A stretch of 64,000 nt of DNA from Fibrobacter succinogenes (GTDB taxonomy: Bacteria; Fibrobacterota; Fibrobacteria; Fibrobacterales; Fibrobacteraceae): the NCBI GenBank assembly GCA_902762305.1, contig CACWNW010000013.1, positions 36,444 to 100,443 on the forward strand, in the 5' to 3' direction. The notes beneath the pieces are model-generated. The model was not told where the DNA came from. It made no database searches and worked only from the letters and a program-made list of their open reading frames with translations. Position 1 is the first letter of the stretch, and the number at the start of each line of letters is the position of its first letter. This document shows positions 62,861 to 64,000 of the stretch, piece after piece. A program made the translations under genes and the position numbers.

Positions 62861-63090
62861 ATGGCTGACTAAATTGCAGAAAATCGCATTTTGGTCAGCC
62901 ATTTTGCATACAAACTAAATAAAAAGAACTGCTGGAGGGAGCCTTTTTGAGCCGGAATGGCGGTCCGTCGACTTTTTGGCAGACCATTTTGCCTAAAATC
63001 GCATTTTAGTCAGCCACAAAGGCCCGCCGGTTTGCATACAAACTAACAAAATGACTGACTAAAGTCCCCAAAAAGCCATTTTAGTCAGCC
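62861..63090. repeat. Three 40-bp inverted-repeat units (GGCTGACTAAA ... TTTTAGTCAGCC)
   Basis: Units at 62861-62900, 62976-63015 and 63051-63090 are each 40 bp and end in TTTTGGTCAGCC or TTTTAGTCAGCC; the first and third begin TGGCTGACTAAA or TGACTGACTAAA, and the second has a degenerate left arm. TTTGCATACAAACTAA(A/C) follows the first and second. No ORF explains them. Confidence 0.75.
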
Positions 63091-63173
63091 AAAAGAGCGC
63101 AAACGCCCCAGAAAAAACGCGAAAAACACCCGCAAGCGCCCGAAACGACAAGCGAGCGGCGACCCGTGAACGG

Positions 63174-63198
63174 AAAAGGCTCGTATCAACGAGCCTTT
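63174..63198 (-). terminator. Terminator-like hairpin 1
   Basis: AGGCTCGT and ACGAGCCT pair around TATC; on the minus strand TTTT follows. The farthest of three downstream of mdh. Confidence 0.65.
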
Positions 63199-63264
63199 GC
63201 AGTGAGAGCGAGCGAAAACCGGAGGTTCTACGCCCTAAATGAGAGCGAGCGGTTGTCTGTGAGC

Positions 63265-63293
63265 AAAAAGCCCCTGGGTGTTAACCAGGGGCA
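63265..63293 (-). terminator. Terminator-like hairpin 2
   Basis: GCCCCTGG and CCAGGGGC pair around a 7-nt loop; on the minus strand TTTTTGCTCAC follows. Confidence 0.75.
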
Positions 63294-63363
63294 TTTGCGA
63301 GAGTGAGCGCATACCGGAGAAGTCTTCCCCGAGTCTAGCGCGAACAGTCGCTTACGTGTGAGC

Positions 63364-63390
63364 AAAAAACGCCTCGTATTAACGAGGCGT
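63364..63390 (-). terminator. Terminator-like hairpin 3, closest to mdh
   Basis: ACGCCTCGT and ACGAGGCGT pair perfectly around a 4-nt loop; on the minus strand TTTTTT follows. About 55 nt past the mdh stop, probably its main terminator. Confidence 0.85.
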
Positions 63391-63445
63391 GGTTGCGAGA
63401 GCGAGGCGATATCACATTTTTAATGAATGCGATAGAGCCGAGCGG

Positions 63446-64000
<555 letters not shown>

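Larger units (their letters stand above)
63165..63445. repeat. Three tandem hairpin units of about 97-101 bp
   Basis: Each unit has a strong hairpin (centres near 63186, 63281 and 63380) followed by GAGAGCGAGCG or GAGAGTGAGCG, and preceded by (G)TGAGCAAAAA in units 2 and 3. The last bases of the mdh coding region (GAGCGGTTACGTATGTGCG) resemble the start of a unit (GAGCGGTTGTCTGTGAGC), so the array seems to abut or include the mdh 3' end. Confidence 0.75.

Noticed and set aside
62861..63445. CRISPR or attachment-site array downstream of mdh
   Set aside because: Repeat units differ in spacing and type, have internal symmetry, and no integrase or cas gene is in the window.

Overview
The window looks like a chromosomal segment of a Fibrobacter species (phylum Fibrobacterota, anaerobic fibre degraders of the gut). 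The evidence is a FISUMP-type ('Fibrobacter succinogenes major paralogous domain') secreted protein, polyserine linkers in secreted proteins, two secreted GH43 glycosidases that end in the same short basic C-terminal domain, an OmpA protein with thrombospondin type-3 repeats, many small lipoproteins, and an elongation factor G of the spirochaete/mitochondrial EFG1 type. Species was not determined.

Layout. 0-9.5 kb: partial MgtC-like membrane protein, folA, thyA, an OmpA/TSP3 surface protein, radC, and ilvB-ilvN with its own promoter and terminator. 9.5-15.3 kb: three tandem secreted paralogues with a subtilisin-like (S8) fold in which the serine nucleophile position is glutamate; the third is frameshifted. 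15.6-21.5 kb: a tight seven-gene operon around a MotA/ZorA-like protein with a long coiled-coil tail and a MotB/ZorB-like OmpA protein, with a lipoprotein and a periplasmic beta-helix protein upstream and unknown soluble proteins. 21.6-29.8 kb: tadA, a NirJ/AhbD-like radical SAM enzyme, two small lipoproteins, a fabF / mini membrane protein / DUF2334 deacetylase-like / acyl-CoA ligase cluster, and hemL. 29.9-33.3 kb: two duplicated radical SAM/SPASM maturase cassettes, each followed by a different small lysine-rich protein that could be its substrate. 33.4-45.5 kb: housekeeping genes (hemB, purU, pyrE, a DEAD-box helicase, map, fusA) mixed with envelope proteins and an EcsC-family protein. 45.5-54.3 kb: an AT-rich accessory locus, with a lipoprotein, a large secreted modular protein with a polyserine linker and a C-terminal HEMQH zinc-protease motif, and then seven small exported proteins from three families in the order C-A-B-A-B-A-C. 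54.5-64 kb: two lipoproteins, mazG, a tandem repeat, dprA, an FtsB-like gene, two GH43 enzymes, an outer-membrane protein, a repeat-rich non-coding region and the end of a malate dehydrogenase gene.

The best candidates for undescribed systems are the HEMQH protein with its C-A-B-A-B-A-C array (a possible polymorphic toxin with periplasmic immunity proteins), the duplicated radical SAM maturase cassettes, the ZorAB-like motor operon without Zorya effectors, and the family of S8-fold presumed pseudoproteases. The non-coding DNA is also unusual: degenerate heptamer repeats arranged as palindromes occur in several intergenic gaps, a palindrome sits in frame inside dprA, and about 700 bp downstream of mdh carry 40-bp inverted-repeat units and three near-identically spaced terminator hairpins.

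No rRNA, tRNA or CRISPR array was recognised.
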